A DNA stretch of 64,000 bases from an uncultured Erysipelotrichales bacterium (lineage in GTDB: Bacteria; Bacillota_I; Bacilli_A; Erysipelotrichales; Coprobacillaceae), in contig CAJTTM010000008.1 of NCBI GenBank assembly GCA_910579135.1, positions 1-64,000 of the forward strand, read 5' to 3'. Positions 16,961 to 26,016 of the stretch are shown one piece after another; the first letter of the stretch is position 1, and each line of letters starts with the position of its first letter. The position numbers were made by a program, and so were the translations under genes. The notes under the pieces were generated by a model. The model did not search any database and was not told the origin of the DNA. It worked only from the letters and a program-made list of their open reading frames with translations.

Positions 16961-18146
16961 AGTTTAATAAACGTTTTGTATCTCTAGCAATAACTAATTC
17001 TTCATTTGTTGGAACAACATAGACTTTGATTTTAGATTCGGGTTTAGAAATTAATCTTTCACCTTTGCCATTTTCATTGGCATCATCATCAATAACAATT
17101 CCAAGTGCTTCACTAACTAGAGATAAAATTTCTTTTCTTGCATAAGCCGAGTTTTCTCCAATACCAGCAGTGAATGCAATAGCATCACAGCCACCTAAAG
17201 CGATGAAATATCTACCAATATAAGCAATAACACGTCTAAAGAAAATATCTAATGCAAGTTTAGCTCTCTCATTTCCTTCATCAGCAGCTTTTTGAACATC
17301 TCTAAAGTCACTAGATATACCAGAAACACCAAGTAATCCAGATTCTTTGTTTAAAATATGAATTAATTCATGCATATCAATATTAAGAGTATCTACTAAA
17401 TATTCAACAACGGAAGCATCTAAATCTCCTGATCTAGTACCCATCATGATTCCTGCAAGTGGTGTAAATCCCATGGATGTATTAATGCATTTTCCGTCTT
17501 TAACAGCACTTAAACTTCCACCAGCTCCTAAGTGAGCAACAATAATTTTTGAATGTTCAGGATTTCCTAATAAATCTCTTGTACGAGTTGATACATAGAA
17601 GTGAGAAGTACCATGAGCTCCATATTTTCTTATTTTATGTTCTTCATAGAATTTGTAAGGTATTGGATAGATATAACATCTAGGTTCTAATGTTTGATGG
17701 AAAGCGGTGTCAAAAACAGCTACAGCACCAGCATTAGGAATAGCCTCTTTAAAAGCATAGTATCCTATTAAGTGGGCAGGATTATGTAATGGGGCCAATG
17801 CTTTTAATTCGTCTATTTTTTCAACAACATAGTCATCAATAACAGCAGACTCTTTAAAATAAGAACCTCCTTGAACGATTCTATGACCAACACCTCTGAT
17901 TTCATTTAAATCTTTTACAATTTCTTTTTTTATTAATGTGTCTAATAATAATGCAACAGCTTCTTTATGAGTAGGGATAGGTAATGTTTGAACATCTTTT
18001 TCACCATTATATTTAATAGTAAAAACAGAATCCTCTAAACCAATTCTTTCAATAACTCCAGAAGTAATAACAGATTCATTATTCATTTCAAATAACTGGA
18101 ATTTTAAAGAAGAACTTCCTGCATTAACAGCAATAACTTTTGACAT
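16956..18146 (-). CDS. ackA: Acetate kinase
   Basis: Converts acetyl phosphate and ADP to acetate and ATP, the energy-yielding end of acetate fermentation. The 396 residues show both ASKHA-family signatures: VNAGSSSLKFQLF at the N-terminus and the second acetokinase motif region HLGAGGSLSAVKDG. FTAGIGENSA lies near the C-terminus. Length is normal. AGGAGGAAGTT precedes the ATG. No pta gene is adjacent in this window. It is convergent with the adhesin gene. Confidence 0.97.
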   Translation of the reverse strand: MSKVIAVNAGSSSLKFQLFEMNNESVITSGVIERIGLEDSVFTIKYNGEKDVQTLPIPTHKEAVALLLDTLIKKEIVKDLNEIRGVGHRIVQGGSYFKESAVIDDYVVEKIDELKALAPLHNPAHLIGYYAFKEAIPNAGAVAVFDTAFHQTLEPRCYIYPIPYKFYEEHKIRKYGAHGTSHFYVSTRTRDLLGNPEHSKIIVAHLGAGGSLSAVKDGKCINTSMGFTPLAGIMMGTRSGDLDASVVEYLVDTLNIDMHELIHILNKESGLLGVSGISSDFRDVQKAADEGNERAKLALDIFFRRVIAYIGRYFIALGGCDAIAFTAGIGENSAYARKEILSLVSEALGIVIDDDANENGKGERLISKPESKIKVYVVPTNEELVIARDTKRLLNL

Positions 18147-18207
18147 TTCAAACTTCCTCCTTTATAAAATAATTATAGCATTTATTTCTTAAAAAACTAG
18201 GTTTGGC

Positions 18208-18235
18208 TTGCATAATTTATAAAAAGTTTTATAAT
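18208..18235 (+). promoter_or_regulatory. Promoter of the TPP riboswitch-thiT unit
   Basis: TTGCAT (18208-18213) and TATAAT (18230-18235) with 16-base spacing, directly ahead of the riboswitch. Confidence 0.6.
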
Positions 18236-18243
18236 GTTATTGA

Positions 18244-18324
18244 GCCAGGGGTGCTAAATGCTGAGAAAGGTTTGACCTTATCCCTTATGATCTGAACTGG
18301 GTAATGCCAGCGTAGAGAGTGCAA
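18244..18324 (+). ncRNA. TPP riboswitch (THI element)
   Basis: Contains the conserved TPP aptamer blocks AGGGGTGC, TGCTGAGA, a P3 stem, TGATCTGAACTGGGTAATGC (near the consensus CTGATCTGGATAATGC) and CAGCGTAGAGAG. It lies just upstream of a terminator and of thiT, so thiamine pyrophosphate should repress transporter expression. Confidence 0.95.
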
Positions 18325-18335
18325 ATAATGTTTTT

Positions 18336-18371
18336 TTGCTTTCCTGACTCTAGGGAAGTTTTTTTATTTGT
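18336..18371 (+). terminator. Riboswitch-controlled terminator before thiT
   Basis: CTTTCC/GGGAAG stem and a TTTTTTTATTT tail between the TPP aptamer and the thiT ribosome binding site. This is the expected expression platform. Confidence 0.8.
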
Positions 18372-18398
18372 TGGCTCCTATTTTAAGGAGGAGAAAGA

Positions 18399-18950
18399 AT
18401 GAAGAATTTATTTGATGTCAAATTAAACACTAAGACAATATCGTATTTATCTATGTTTGTTGCCTTACAAATTGTATTGGAATTGGTATTTAATATTTTT
18501 CCATCACAACCAGAAGGTGGGAATGTTTCAATGGATTTATTACCAATCATTTTAGCAAGCTACTTATTAGGAAGTGGTTATGGACTTATTGTTGGGTTTG
18601 TTTCATGCTTATTACATTTTGCTTTAGGTCTTGCGACGTTTTATGGACCTTGGTCAGTTATTTTGGACTATTTAGTTCCTTTATCAATTGTTGGTATTTC
18701 AGCATTATTTAAAAATATAAAGATTGGTAAAATAGTGATTTATACTGGAATTATTGTGACAATGATTTTAAAATTTATTTCACATTATTTATCTGGAGCT
18801 TGGTTATTTGGTGCATATGCACCAGAAGGAATGAATCCATGGATTTATTCTTTTGGATATAATATAGTTTATTGTTTACCAACTTTAATATTATGTTACG
18901 TTGGATTTGTATATATTTATCCAAGAATATCAAAAATATTCCAAAAATAA
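18399..18950 (+). CDS. thiT: ECF-type thiamine transporter substrate-binding subunit ThiT
   Basis: A 183-residue integral membrane S component that captures thiamine and works with a shared EcfAAT module not present here. It has about six membrane segments, with a Trp/Tyr-rich region YGPWSVILDYLVPL and the GAWLFGAYAPEGMNPWIYSFGYN stretch typical of ThiT binding loops. AAGGAGG precedes the ATG. The TPP riboswitch upstream independently supports the thiamine assignment. A terminator follows the gene. Confidence 0.95.
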   Translation: MKNLFDVKLNTKTISYLSMFVALQIVLELVFNIFPSQPEGGNVSMDLLPIILASYLLGSGYGLIVGFVSCLLHFALGLATFYGPWSVILDYLVPLSIVGISALFKNIKIGKIVIYTGIIVTMILKFISHYLSGAWLFGAYAPEGMNPWIYSFGYNIVYCLPTLILCYVGFVYIYPRISKIFQK

Positions 18951-18974
18951 AGAGTTTTTCAAAAGATTGGTTCA

Positions 18975-19011
18975 AAAGATTAATTTTTCGAAATTAATCT
19001 TTTTCTTTATG
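18975..19011 (+). terminator. Terminator of thiT
   Basis: AAAGATTAATTT/AAATTAATCTTT hairpin with short loop, then TTTCTTT. Confidence 0.75.
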
Positions 19012-19061
19012 TCTACATAATTTATGATATAATATAATTGATATTATTTTGGAGGTAATGT

Positions 19062-20717
19062 ATGAATGTGAGTGTTTCAAATATATGTCAAATTATTGAT
19101 TTACTCAATACATCTACAGATGATTGTTTATACGTTTATGATTTGGTCAATGATTTTTATTATATTTCAGAACATGCACTAGATAGATATCGTCTGCCTA
19201 GCCATAGTTTTCATAATGTTACAAAGAATCTTGGACTCATTGTTCATAAGGATGATTTAGAAGCTTTAGTCAATGATTTAGATGAGGTCTTAGATGGAAA
19301 GAAAGATTTTCATAATATGCAATATCGTTGGTTAGATAAGAATGGACAACCAGTGTGGATCAATTGTAGAGGGCTTATTGTTAGAGAAAATAATCAAGCA
19401 TTATATATGGTAGGGTGTATTAATGAGATAGGAGTTAAACCGAAAGCAGATAATATTAGCGGTTTACTTAGAGAATCTAGTTTACAATCTTATATTAATC
19501 AATTAGATAAAGCACCGTTAGGATATATTTTGCGTTTAGGAATGGATGATTTTAGATTTATTAATGAAAAGTTAGGCATTGAGTATGGAGATAATATTTT
19601 AAAAGAGAGTGCAAGAATTATTGCGAAATGCTTAGAAAATCAAATGCTATACAAAATGATTTCTGATGAATTTATTATAGTTGATTTTCATCATACAAAA
19701 AAAGAAGGACTTCGTTTATATAATAATATTAAACAAAAAATCAATGAATTAGTAGAAGAAAAACAATATGAAGCTATTTTTACAATTTCAGGAGGATTGT
19801 TAGAATGTTCTGCAATTCAAGATTTTTCTTATTCTAATATAATGAAATTAACTGAATTTGCTTTAAATGAGGCAAAACAACAAGGAAAAAATAGAATATA
19901 TGTTTTTGATCAAAGTGATTATGATCAATTTTTAAAGAAGAATCAATTAATTTCTTTATTAAGAAAATCTATTAATAATGGTTTTGAAGGTTTTGAGGCT
20001 TACTATCAACCAATTGTTATGGAGTCTACTAAAGAATTGTTTGGTGCTGAAACTCTTATGCGATTTAATTGTGATGAGTTTGGTAGTATACCTCCAAATG
20101 TATTTATACCTATTTTAGAAGAAACAGGATTAATCATTCCTGCTGGTAAATGGATATTAAATCAAGCTGTTAAGGGTTGTAAACAATTCCAAGAGTTTAT
20201 TCCTAATTTTCATATTAGTGTCAATGTTTCTTATATGCAATTACTTAAAGCGGATTTATTGGATTTGGTAGAGGAAACATTAGAAAAACATCAATTAGAT
20301 CCAAGTTATTTAATTATAGAGCTTACAGAGAGTGGTATTTTAGAGTCTTCTGAAGTGGTTGGAAAGATTTGGAAAGAATTGAAAAAAAGTAATGTAAAGA
20401 TTGCTTTAGATGATTTTGGAACTGGATATTCAAATTTCCATTATTTAAGTAGTTTAAAACCTGATATTATTAAAATAGATAGAGATTTTACAGTGAAAGC
20501 TATTGGTAATAAGTTTGAATATGATATGTTATCCCTTTTAAGTGATATGGTTTATAGTTTAAGGTTAAAAGTTTGTATTGAAGGTATCGAGGATATTAGT
20601 GAATATACAACAATAAAAAATATTATTCATGATTTTATTCAAGGATTCTATTTTGGACATCCTTGTAATTATACTCAGTTTGTAAGGAAATGTATTAAGG
20701 AGGGGAATTATGAGTAG
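19062..20717 (+). CDS. PAS-GGDEF-EAL protein, probable c-di-GMP phosphodiesterase
   Basis: A 551-residue soluble signalling protein. A PAS-like sensor occupies residues ~15-130 (VYDLVNDFYYIS ... YRWLDKNGQPVWI). The GGDEF domain (~140-290) has I-S-D-E-F instead of GG(D/E)EF, so it is probably an inactive cyclase. The EAL domain (~300-545) keeps the catalytic set: GAETLMRF, ISVNVS, IIELTES, LDDFGTGYSN, PDIIKIDRD, IEGIED and FIQGFYF. It should therefore hydrolyse c-di-GMP. It has no membrane segment. Its end overlaps the GH32 gene by eight bases. A c-di-GMP-I riboswitch lies in the same window at 62571. Confidence 0.9.
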   Translation: MNVSVSNICQIIDLLNTSTDDCLYVYDLVNDFYYISEHALDRYRLPSHSFHNVTKNLGLIVHKDDLEALVNDLDEVLDGKKDFHNMQYRWLDKNGQPVWINCRGLIVRENNQALYMVGCINEIGVKPKADNISGLLRESSLQSYINQLDKAPLGYILRLGMDDFRFINEKLGIEYGDNILKESARIIAKCLENQMLYKMISDEFIIVDFHHTKKEGLRLYNNIKQKINELVEEKQYEAIFTISGGLLECSAIQDFSYSNIMKLTEFALNEAKQQGKNRIYVFDQSDYDQFLKKNQLISLLRKSINNGFEGFEAYYQPIVMESTKELFGAETLMRFNCDEFGSIPPNVFIPILEETGLIIPAGKWILNQAVKGCKQFQEFIPNFHISVNVSYMQLLKADLLDLVEETLEKHQLDPSYLIIELTESGILESSEVVGKIWKELKKSNVKIALDDFGTGYSNFHYLSSLKPDIIKIDRDFTVKAIGNKFEYDMLSLLSDMVYSLRLKVCIEGIEDISEYTTIKNIIHDFIQGFYFGHPCNYTQFVRKCIKEGNYE

Positions 20718-22050
20718 ACCAGAATTACATTTTACACCAGTACATAATTGGATGAATGATCCTAATGGTTTTATATATTATAATGGAGAATATCATTTAT
20801 TTTATCAATATTTTCCTTATGATATAAAATGGGGAACAATGCATTGGGGACATAAAACATCAAAGAATCTTATTCATTGGAAAGATGAAGGGGTTGCTCT
20901 TTATCCAAGTAAAGATTTTGATAGAAATGGTTGTTTTTCAGGTTCGGCTATTGAAGTTGATGGAAAAATGTATATTTATTATACAGCTATTATTTATTCA
21001 AAGTTAAATCCTCAAAACATTCATGTTTCTGGTGATGGCTTGATTGCAAGTCAAGCTATGATAATCAGTGAAGATGGGTATACTTTTGATCCTGATACTA
21101 AAAAAGTGATTATTCCTACATTTAGTAAAGATGATTTATTAGGACATATAAGCAATACTAGAGATCCAAAGGTTTGGAAAGAAACTGATCAGTATTATAT
21201 GGTTGTAGGAAGTCAATATGAAGCATCAGAAAAAATGCACGGCGAAGTTTTAATATATACAAGTAAAGATGCTATTGATTGGCATTACAGCAATAGATTA
21301 ATTGATGAGAGTATTGATAGTAATATGTGGGAATGTCCTGATATGTTTGAAGTGGATGGTCAAAGAATTTTGATTATGTCACCAGAGAATATTGTCAATG
21401 ATGGAGAGAATTATCCAAGTCATGCAACATGGTCTATAGTTAATTTTAATAATGAGACATGTGAAGCCTCTATTGTTCAAAAACCACAATTTTTAGATTA
21501 TGGATTAGATTTATATGCTCCTCAAACAACAATAGATAAAGATGGTAACAGAATAGTTATTGCATGGTTAAGAATGCCTAAATGTGGAGAAGATGGGGAT
21601 TGGATAGGATTATATACATTCCCTAGAGTTTTATATATGAAAGATAATCATTTGTGTTTTAAGGTTCATCCTAATGTAGATAAACTTTTTAAACATAAAG
21701 TTAAAGATTTTTCACTTTCTCCTAGAAAAATAAGTTGTACAATGAACTTAGATAGCTATTTGAATATTGGTGGATTTGAAATTACCTTTAAAGATAATTG
21801 TATTTGTACAAATAGAGAGAAAGTATTTACTCAAGCTGCTAAACTATTTAATGATGAATCACAAGTAGGGAAACGATTTAAAACTCCAAGAATCAATGGT
21901 GAGTGTCATATTGATATTTATGTTGATAAACAAGTTATTGAAATATATGTTAATGATGGAAAATATGTTTTATCTAATATTGTTTATGATTTAAAAGAAG
22001 AATTGAATTATCAAAATATTAATGATTTAAAATTATATGCAATTAAGTAG
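20710..22050 (+). CDS. Glycoside hydrolase family 32 (sucrose-6-phosphate hydrolase-like)
   Basis: A 446-residue GH32 beta-fructosidase. The five-bladed propeller domain has the catalytic nucleophile in NWMNDPNG (residue ~15-20), the transition-state stabiliser RDP in SNTRDPKVW and the acid/base in WECPD. A C-terminal beta-sandwich follows. With no signal peptide it is intracellular, which suits sucrose-6-phosphate or imported fructosides. AAGGAGGGG precedes the ATG. No PTS sucrose transporter or ScrR is adjacent; the coupling to a c-di-GMP phosphodiesterase gene is unusual. Confidence 0.92.
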   Translation: MSRPELHFTPVHNWMNDPNGFIYYNGEYHLFYQYFPYDIKWGTMHWGHKTSKNLIHWKDEGVALYPSKDFDRNGCFSGSAIEVDGKMYIYYTAIIYSKLNPQNIHVSGDGLIASQAMIISEDGYTFDPDTKKVIIPTFSKDDLLGHISNTRDPKVWKETDQYYMVVGSQYEASEKMHGEVLIYTSKDAIDWHYSNRLIDESIDSNMWECPDMFEVDGQRILIMSPENIVNDGENYPSHATWSIVNFNNETCEASIVQKPQFLDYGLDLYAPQTTIDKDGNRIVIAWLRMPKCGEDGDWIGLYTFPRVLYMKDNHLCFKVHPNVDKLFKHKVKDFSLSPRKISCTMNLDSYLNIGGFEITFKDNCICTNREKVFTQAAKLFNDESQVGKRFKTPRINGECHIDIYVDKQVIEIYVNDGKYVLSNIVYDLKEELNYQNINDLKLYAIK

Positions 22051-22053
22051 TTC

Positions 22054-22605
22054 CTATTTAAAAGAGGAACTACTTATTTTTATAAGACTTTTACAATGTT
22101 CATAGAGTTCATATGTAGAAATACAATCAGCTATAGCTCTATGTTCATTATGAGATAAATTTAAATAATTGACCATATCAGATAATCTATGATGAGATAA
22201 TTCAGGAAATAATTTTCTTGAAAACTGAACTGTATCCATATATTCATTTGGTATGTCTATGTAAAATTGATTAGCAATAAAATTTAAATCAAAAGAAGTA
22301 TTATGCCCAACAATAATGTCATCACCAATAAAATCAAATACATCATCATAAATATCATCTAAACAAGGTTGAGCTTTAACCATATCATTAGTAATTCCAG
22401 TAATTCTTGTGATAAATGAACTGATTTCTCTATTAGGATTAATTAATTGTTGATATCTATCAATAATTTGACAATCTCTAATTTTGAGTATACCAATTTC
22501 TATAATTCTATCATCCCAATAAGAAAGACCTGTTGTTTCAATATCTAAAACACAATAGTTATCAATTAATTTCTTTGTATAGTTTCCTCTTTTATATTTA
22601 CGCAT
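22054..22605 (-). CDS. DnaQ-like 3'-5' exonuclease (PolC epsilon type)
   Basis: A 183-residue DEDDh exonuclease. Catalytic acidic residues are visible in the Exo I motif VLDIETTG, Exo II in VGHNTSFDLNFI and Exo III in HNEHRAIADCIST with the DEDDh histidine. It is stand-alone, with no polymerase domain, so it may act in repair, RNA turnover or as DinG-like/PolC-like proofreading. I chose the ATG at 22605 because GGGGAG lies upstream; a longer frame from 22704 starts without support. It is divergent from the following gene. Confidence 0.88.
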   Translation of the reverse strand: MRKYKRGNYTKKLIDNYCVLDIETTGLSYWDDRIIEIGILKIRDCQIIDRYQQLINPNREISSFITRITGITNDMVKAQPCLDDIYDDVFDFIGDDIIVGHNTSFDLNFIANQFYIDIPNEYMDTVQFSRKLFPELSHHRLSDMVNYLNLSHNEHRAIADCISTYELYEHCKSLIKISSSSFK

Positions 22606-22769
22606 TGTTTTTCTCCCCTTGTAATTATTAAAACAAGCATAACATACTTCATTTTTAAGAACAAGTTGATAAATAATAAAATGTTTATTTGTTTTTCTAG
22701 TCAATTTTATAAAAATGGCTTATTATATAGATATATGATAAATATTTATAAAATATGAAGGAGGATATG

Positions 22770-23663
22770 ATGAAAAGATTATTAAATTGTACAACAAGTG
22801 AAATGCTTACAATGAACAAGGAGGAATTGAAACAATCCATTCTTGCTTGTGAAGGAAGAACTATTATGACAGAAACAGTGGTTGCAGTTCAACCGTTATT
22901 AGGTGATCTTACAAATGCAGAATTAGCAGTATCATTTGGAAGTGATATGGTTTTATTGAATGTATTTGATTGTGATAATCCTAAAATCAATGGATTACCA
23001 GAAACAGATGAGCCTGTGAAATTATTGAAAAGATTAATAGGAAGACCAGTTGGGTGTAACTTAGAACCTATTGATGAAGATGTTGAATTAATGGAAAGTC
23101 GCCATGAAATCTCACATGGGCGTCATGCGACTAAAGAAACTTTTATCAAAGCTAAAGAGTTAGGATTTGATTTTATTTGTTTGACTGGAAATCCAGGAAC
23201 TGGTGTAAGTAATGCTTCTATAGAAAAGGCAATCATGCTTGCGAAAGAATATTTTGGTGGAATGATCATTGCTGGAAAGATGCACTCTTCTGGGGTGGAT
23301 GAACCATTAGTTGATTTAGAAAGTATTGAAAGATTTATTGATGCTGGAGCAGATATTATTTTAATGCCTGCTGTTTATACTGTTCCAGGTTTACAAGAAG
23401 AAACTTTAGTGAAGGCTTGTCAATTAATTAAATCTAAAGGAGCTCTTTCTTTGAGTTCAATAGGAACAAGTCAAGAAGGAAGTGATATTGATACAATTCG
23501 TACAATTGCATTAACAAATAAACGTTGTGGTATTGATATCCAACATATTGGAGATGCAGGATGGTGTGGTATTGCATTACCTGAAAATATTATGGCTCTT
23601 TCAGTAGCGATTAGAGGTAAACGTTGGACTTATCATAAGATAGCATCATCAATTAATAGATAA
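22770..23663 (+). CDS. TIM-barrel family protein (DUF7916-like)
   Basis: About 297 residues of repeating strand-helix units with glycine-rich loops (CLTGNPGTGVSN, GGMIIAGKMHSSG, IGDAGWCGIALPENI). This fits a TIM-barrel enzyme often annotated loosely as haloacid-dehalogenase-like in sugar-PTS operons. Its reaction is not established, and no HAD motifs are present. ATG 22770 is favoured by AAGGAGG five bases away; 22767 is possible. The gene is monocistronic here, with a strong terminator after it. Confidence 0.7.
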   Translation: MKRLLNCTTSEMLTMNKEELKQSILACEGRTIMTETVVAVQPLLGDLTNAELAVSFGSDMVLLNVFDCDNPKINGLPETDEPVKLLKRLIGRPVGCNLEPIDEDVELMESRHEISHGRHATKETFIKAKELGFDFICLTGNPGTGVSNASIEKAIMLAKEYFGGMIIAGKMHSSGVDEPLVDLESIERFIDAGADIILMPAVYTVPGLQEETLVKACQLIKSKGALSLSSIGTSQEGSDIDTIRTIALTNKRCGIDIQHIGDAGWCGIALPENIMALSVAIRGKRWTYHKIASSINR

Positions 23664-23667
23664 AATG

Positions 23668-23704
23668 TAAAAGCAATTCAATCATAATGAATTGCTTTTT
23701 TTCA
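23668..23704 (+). terminator. Intrinsic terminator
   Basis: AAAGCAATTCA/TGAATTGCTTT with a short loop followed by TTTTTT. Confidence 0.85.
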
Positions 23705-23724
23705 TACAATGAACTGGTGATAAT

Positions 23725-24417
23725 ATGAAGAAAAAAATGGTATCAATTATAGTTGTGCTTGCTTTAGCGATTATCCTGTACAAACCAACAGATATTTTTG
23801 TGAATAAGAATATGACGTTAAATAAAGTGAAGATTGTTTTAGATCCAGGGCATGGTTCTAACGATTCGGGAGCAAAATATGGGAAGTTGTATGAAGCTGA
23901 TTTAAATCTTAAAATTTGTTATGCTTTAAAATCTGAATTACAGTCAAGAGGAGCTACAGTTTATTTAACAAGAACTGATGATCAGGATATGACTAAACGA
24001 AATTATAATTATTCAAAAGATGATGATATGTATTTAAGAGCTATTCAAATTGATAAATATGAACCTACTTTATTTTTAAGTATACATTTAAATTCATCAG
24101 CCTCTTCTGCTTGGGGTTCTCAAGTCTTTTATTATGATGGTAGTGACAAAGGAAAAGAATTAGCTACTATTATTCATAATAATATGAAAGAAGTAACAGG
24201 GACAAGGAAGAATATATCGTCATGTCACTTTAAAATATTAAGAACAACTAAAGCATTAGGAGTATTAATTGAATGTGGATTTATAAGCAATGCGAATGAA
24301 AGAGGACAACTACGCAATAGTCGATATCATAAGAAACTAGCATCGTCTATAAGTGATGGGGTAGAGGAATATTTAAAGAAAGAGAACAAATTAAAAATTT
24401 CTAACAAGTCAAAATAG
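23725..24417 (+). CDS. N-acetylmuramoyl-L-alanine amidase, CwlD-like
   Basis: A 230-residue Amidase_3 zinc hydrolase that cleaves the MurNAc-L-Ala bond. One N-terminal membrane anchor (residues ~4-20) is followed by the domain. Zinc ligands and catalytic Glu are visible in VLDPGHGSND, the Glu of LYEADLNL, H in FLSIHLNSS and E in LIECGFISN. Length and single-domain form resemble CwlD, the amidase used for spore cortex muramic lactam, which agrees with the sspI gene. A role in vegetative wall turnover cannot be excluded. Confidence 0.9.
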   Translation: MKKKMVSIIVVLALAIILYKPTDIFVNKNMTLNKVKIVLDPGHGSNDSGAKYGKLYEADLNLKICYALKSELQSRGATVYLTRTDDQDMTKRNYNYSKDDDMYLRAIQIDKYEPTLFLSIHLNSSASSAWGSQVFYYDGSDKGKELATIIHNNMKEVTGTRKNISSCHFKILRTTKALGVLIECGFISNANERGQLRNSRYHKKLASSISDGVEEYLKKENKLKISNKSK

Positions 24418-24453
24418 CTATCAAAATAAAAAACAAAAAAAGGTAAAAATCTA

Positions 24454-24482
24454 TTGACGAACAATGCTGATTATGGTATTAT
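24454..24482 (+). promoter_or_regulatory. Promoter of the tRNA operon
   Basis: TTGACG (24454-24459), 17 bases, TATTAT (24477-24482), 18 bases before the first tRNA. Confidence 0.8.
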
Positions 24483-24500
24483 GTTTGAGCAATCGTTAAT

Positions 24501-24577
<77 letters not shown>

Positions 24578-24600
24578 TTAGCTATTGTGAGAAAGTATAT

Positions 24601-24677
<77 letters not shown>

Positions 24678-24696
24678 TATATTTGTTTAAAGTTTT

Positions 24697-24772
24697 GGGG
24701 CTTTAGCTCAGATGGGAGAGCGCCTGCTTTGCACGCAGGAGGTCAGCGGTTCGATCCCGCTAAGCTCCACCA
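24697..24772 (+). tRNA. tRNA-Ala (TGC), ICE target
   Basis: A 76-base cloverleaf, anticodon TGC at 24730-24732, CCA encoded, with the G3-U70 alanine identity pair (GGGGCTT/AAGCTCC). Its last 16 bases lie within the ICE direct repeat, so integration restores the tRNA. Confidence 0.97.
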
Positions 24773-24773
24773 A
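24757..24773 (+). repeat. attL core, 17-bp direct repeat
   Basis: CCGCTAAGCTCCACCAA, overlapping the tRNA-Ala 3' end. An identical copy is at 49484-49500. Confidence 0.92.
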
Positions 24774-24785
24774 ATGTGAAATATG

Positions 24786-24840
24786 AACTCATATTTGATG
24801 CAATGTTTAGAAGTGACATTGCATTGATATGAGTTTTTTT
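24786..24840 (+). terminator. Terminator just inside the ICE left end
   Basis: A long stem pairs AACTCATAT with ATATGAGTT, continuing TGATGCAATGT/ACATTGCAT, then TTTTTTT. It now terminates the tRNA operon in the integrated state, and insulates the ICE. Confidence 0.85.
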
Positions 24841-25327
24841 GTTGATCAATGTACCTTTTTAAATCTTAAGAGTTTGAAAAGGTACTTTGACAATAGAATA
24901 TGTTTTTTTCTTAGATGAAGATATATTTAACAGGTAAGTAAGCGTATATATATTGGATTTAATAACTACTGTTGAGAAACAGGAGAAGAACGAGAAGGTA
25001 TATATAAAAGTTAAATATATTATAATGCGTGTGGCATTTAAGAAAAACTGATTTAGGTTGGCTTAAACCATTAGGTAATATGATTGTTGTGAAATAACCA
25101 TATTGACTTATAAAAATACCTAACCACACAGTTTATTAAAGAAGTGTTTCTGATTCGTTAATGAATGTACTTGGCTTTTTTAATAAGCATTGTAGAATGA
25201 ATGATGAGAGTTGAGAAATGATTCTTACTTCATTTTAAAATATTAGAGTTTATGTATATAAAAAAGTAAATGATTAAAATTAAAAAAAGAATATTTAAAA
25301 TAGAAAGGTTAAAAAAAGGTAAATTGA
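24841..25327 (+). other. Gene-free ICE left-end region with RNA-like structure
   Basis: There is no reading frame of useful size over about 490 bases. Visible elements are a GTACCTTTT/AAAAGGTAC hairpin near 24849-24886, and a TATAAT at 25021. Downstream is a compact set of pairings: TTAGGTA/TACCTAA (25071-25077 with 25117-25123) closing ATATG/CATAT and GTT/AAC, AAACTG/CAGTTT (25045-25050 with 25129-25134) and GTGTGG/CCACAC (25029-25034 with 25124-25129). The last two cross each other. This may be a structured leader RNA for the ICE operon, or recombinase/accessory binding sites. Confidence 0.4.
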
Positions 25328-25816
25328 ATGATTAAATTAGTGAATGGTGTAGATAGAAACTTAGGATTAATGGATTTTTGTGTTGATAAGTTATCAAATA
25401 GATTGGCAGTTATGATTTTTGATGATTTTACATTAGGTCAAAAAAGAGTAAGAGATATTAATGGTCAACAGGTTGAAATTCATGTGTATAGTGTAAGATG
25501 TACAAATACATTTAACAACAGACAAATTAAAATTGATGTTAGTTATACAACTGCAAATAAGGTTGCATTAGAAGAAGCAACAAATAAAAAGAAAGCAAAT
25601 ATTTTTGAAAAGGTATTTATTGATTTTGAAGATTGTGTTGTAGGTCATTATTGTAGTGGTTCAGGAGATTTCGCAAATGTTGCTCAAACATATAAAGCTG
25701 AAAGAGTAAAAATTTTAAGTAACGAGGAAGTTCAAGCTATTATGAAACGTATTGATGCTGAAAACAATGTTATGAGTGCTACTGAACATGTTAGACAAGA
25801 TAAACAAGGTAAATAG
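25328..25816 (+). CDS. ICE left-end protein, possibly DUF961/YdcP-like
   Basis: A 162-residue soluble protein at the position where Tn916 and ICEBs1 carry their DUF961 gene (orf22/23, ydcP). A loose pattern match supports it: an N-terminal V-N-G-V, a central strand Q-I-K-I-D-V-S followed by alternating K/E residues, and a C-terminal A-E-R-V-K-I-L resembling the family's IKADDIVL end. Function of that family is not settled. AAAAAAGG lies upstream of the ATG. A terminator follows at 25866. Alternative: an unrelated ICE-specific protein. Confidence 0.45.
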   Translation: MIKLVNGVDRNLGLMDFCVDKLSNRLAVMIFDDFTLGQKRVRDINGQQVEIHVYSVRCTNTFNNRQIKIDVSYTTANKVALEEATNKKKANIFEKVFIDFEDCVVGHYCSGSGDFANVAQTYKAERVKILSNEEVQAIMKRIDAENNVMSATEHVRQDKQGK

Positions 25817-25865
25817 TTTTTAAAGATATATTCAATTGTCAAAGTTTAGTGTTAAGTGATTTAAA

Positions 25866-25914
25866 AAGAACTAAAGATTTTAATTAAAATAAATCTTGGT
25901 TCTTTTTTTTTGTT
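25866..25914 (+). terminator. Intrinsic terminator
   Basis: AAGAAC.AAGATTT pairs with AAATCTTGGTTCTT, followed by nine T. Confidence 0.8.
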
Positions 25915-25941
25915 AGAAATGTAAAGAAAGGAATAGAAATA

Positions 25942-26016
25942 ATGAAAAAAGTTTTAAAGAATGTAGGTGTAATATTCACTATTCTAGTAAGTGATTGGAG
26001 TAATGTGAAAATATGA
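25942..26016 (+). CDS. Possible 24-residue hydrophobic leader ORF
   Basis: ATG at 25942 has AAAGAAAGGAA upstream and encodes a short basic then hydrophobic peptide (MKKVLKNVGVIFTILVS...). Its TGA overlaps the ATG of the next gene. It could be a translational coupler for the membrane protein that follows, or chance. Confidence 0.3.
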   Translation: MKKVLKNVGVIFTILVSDWSNVKI

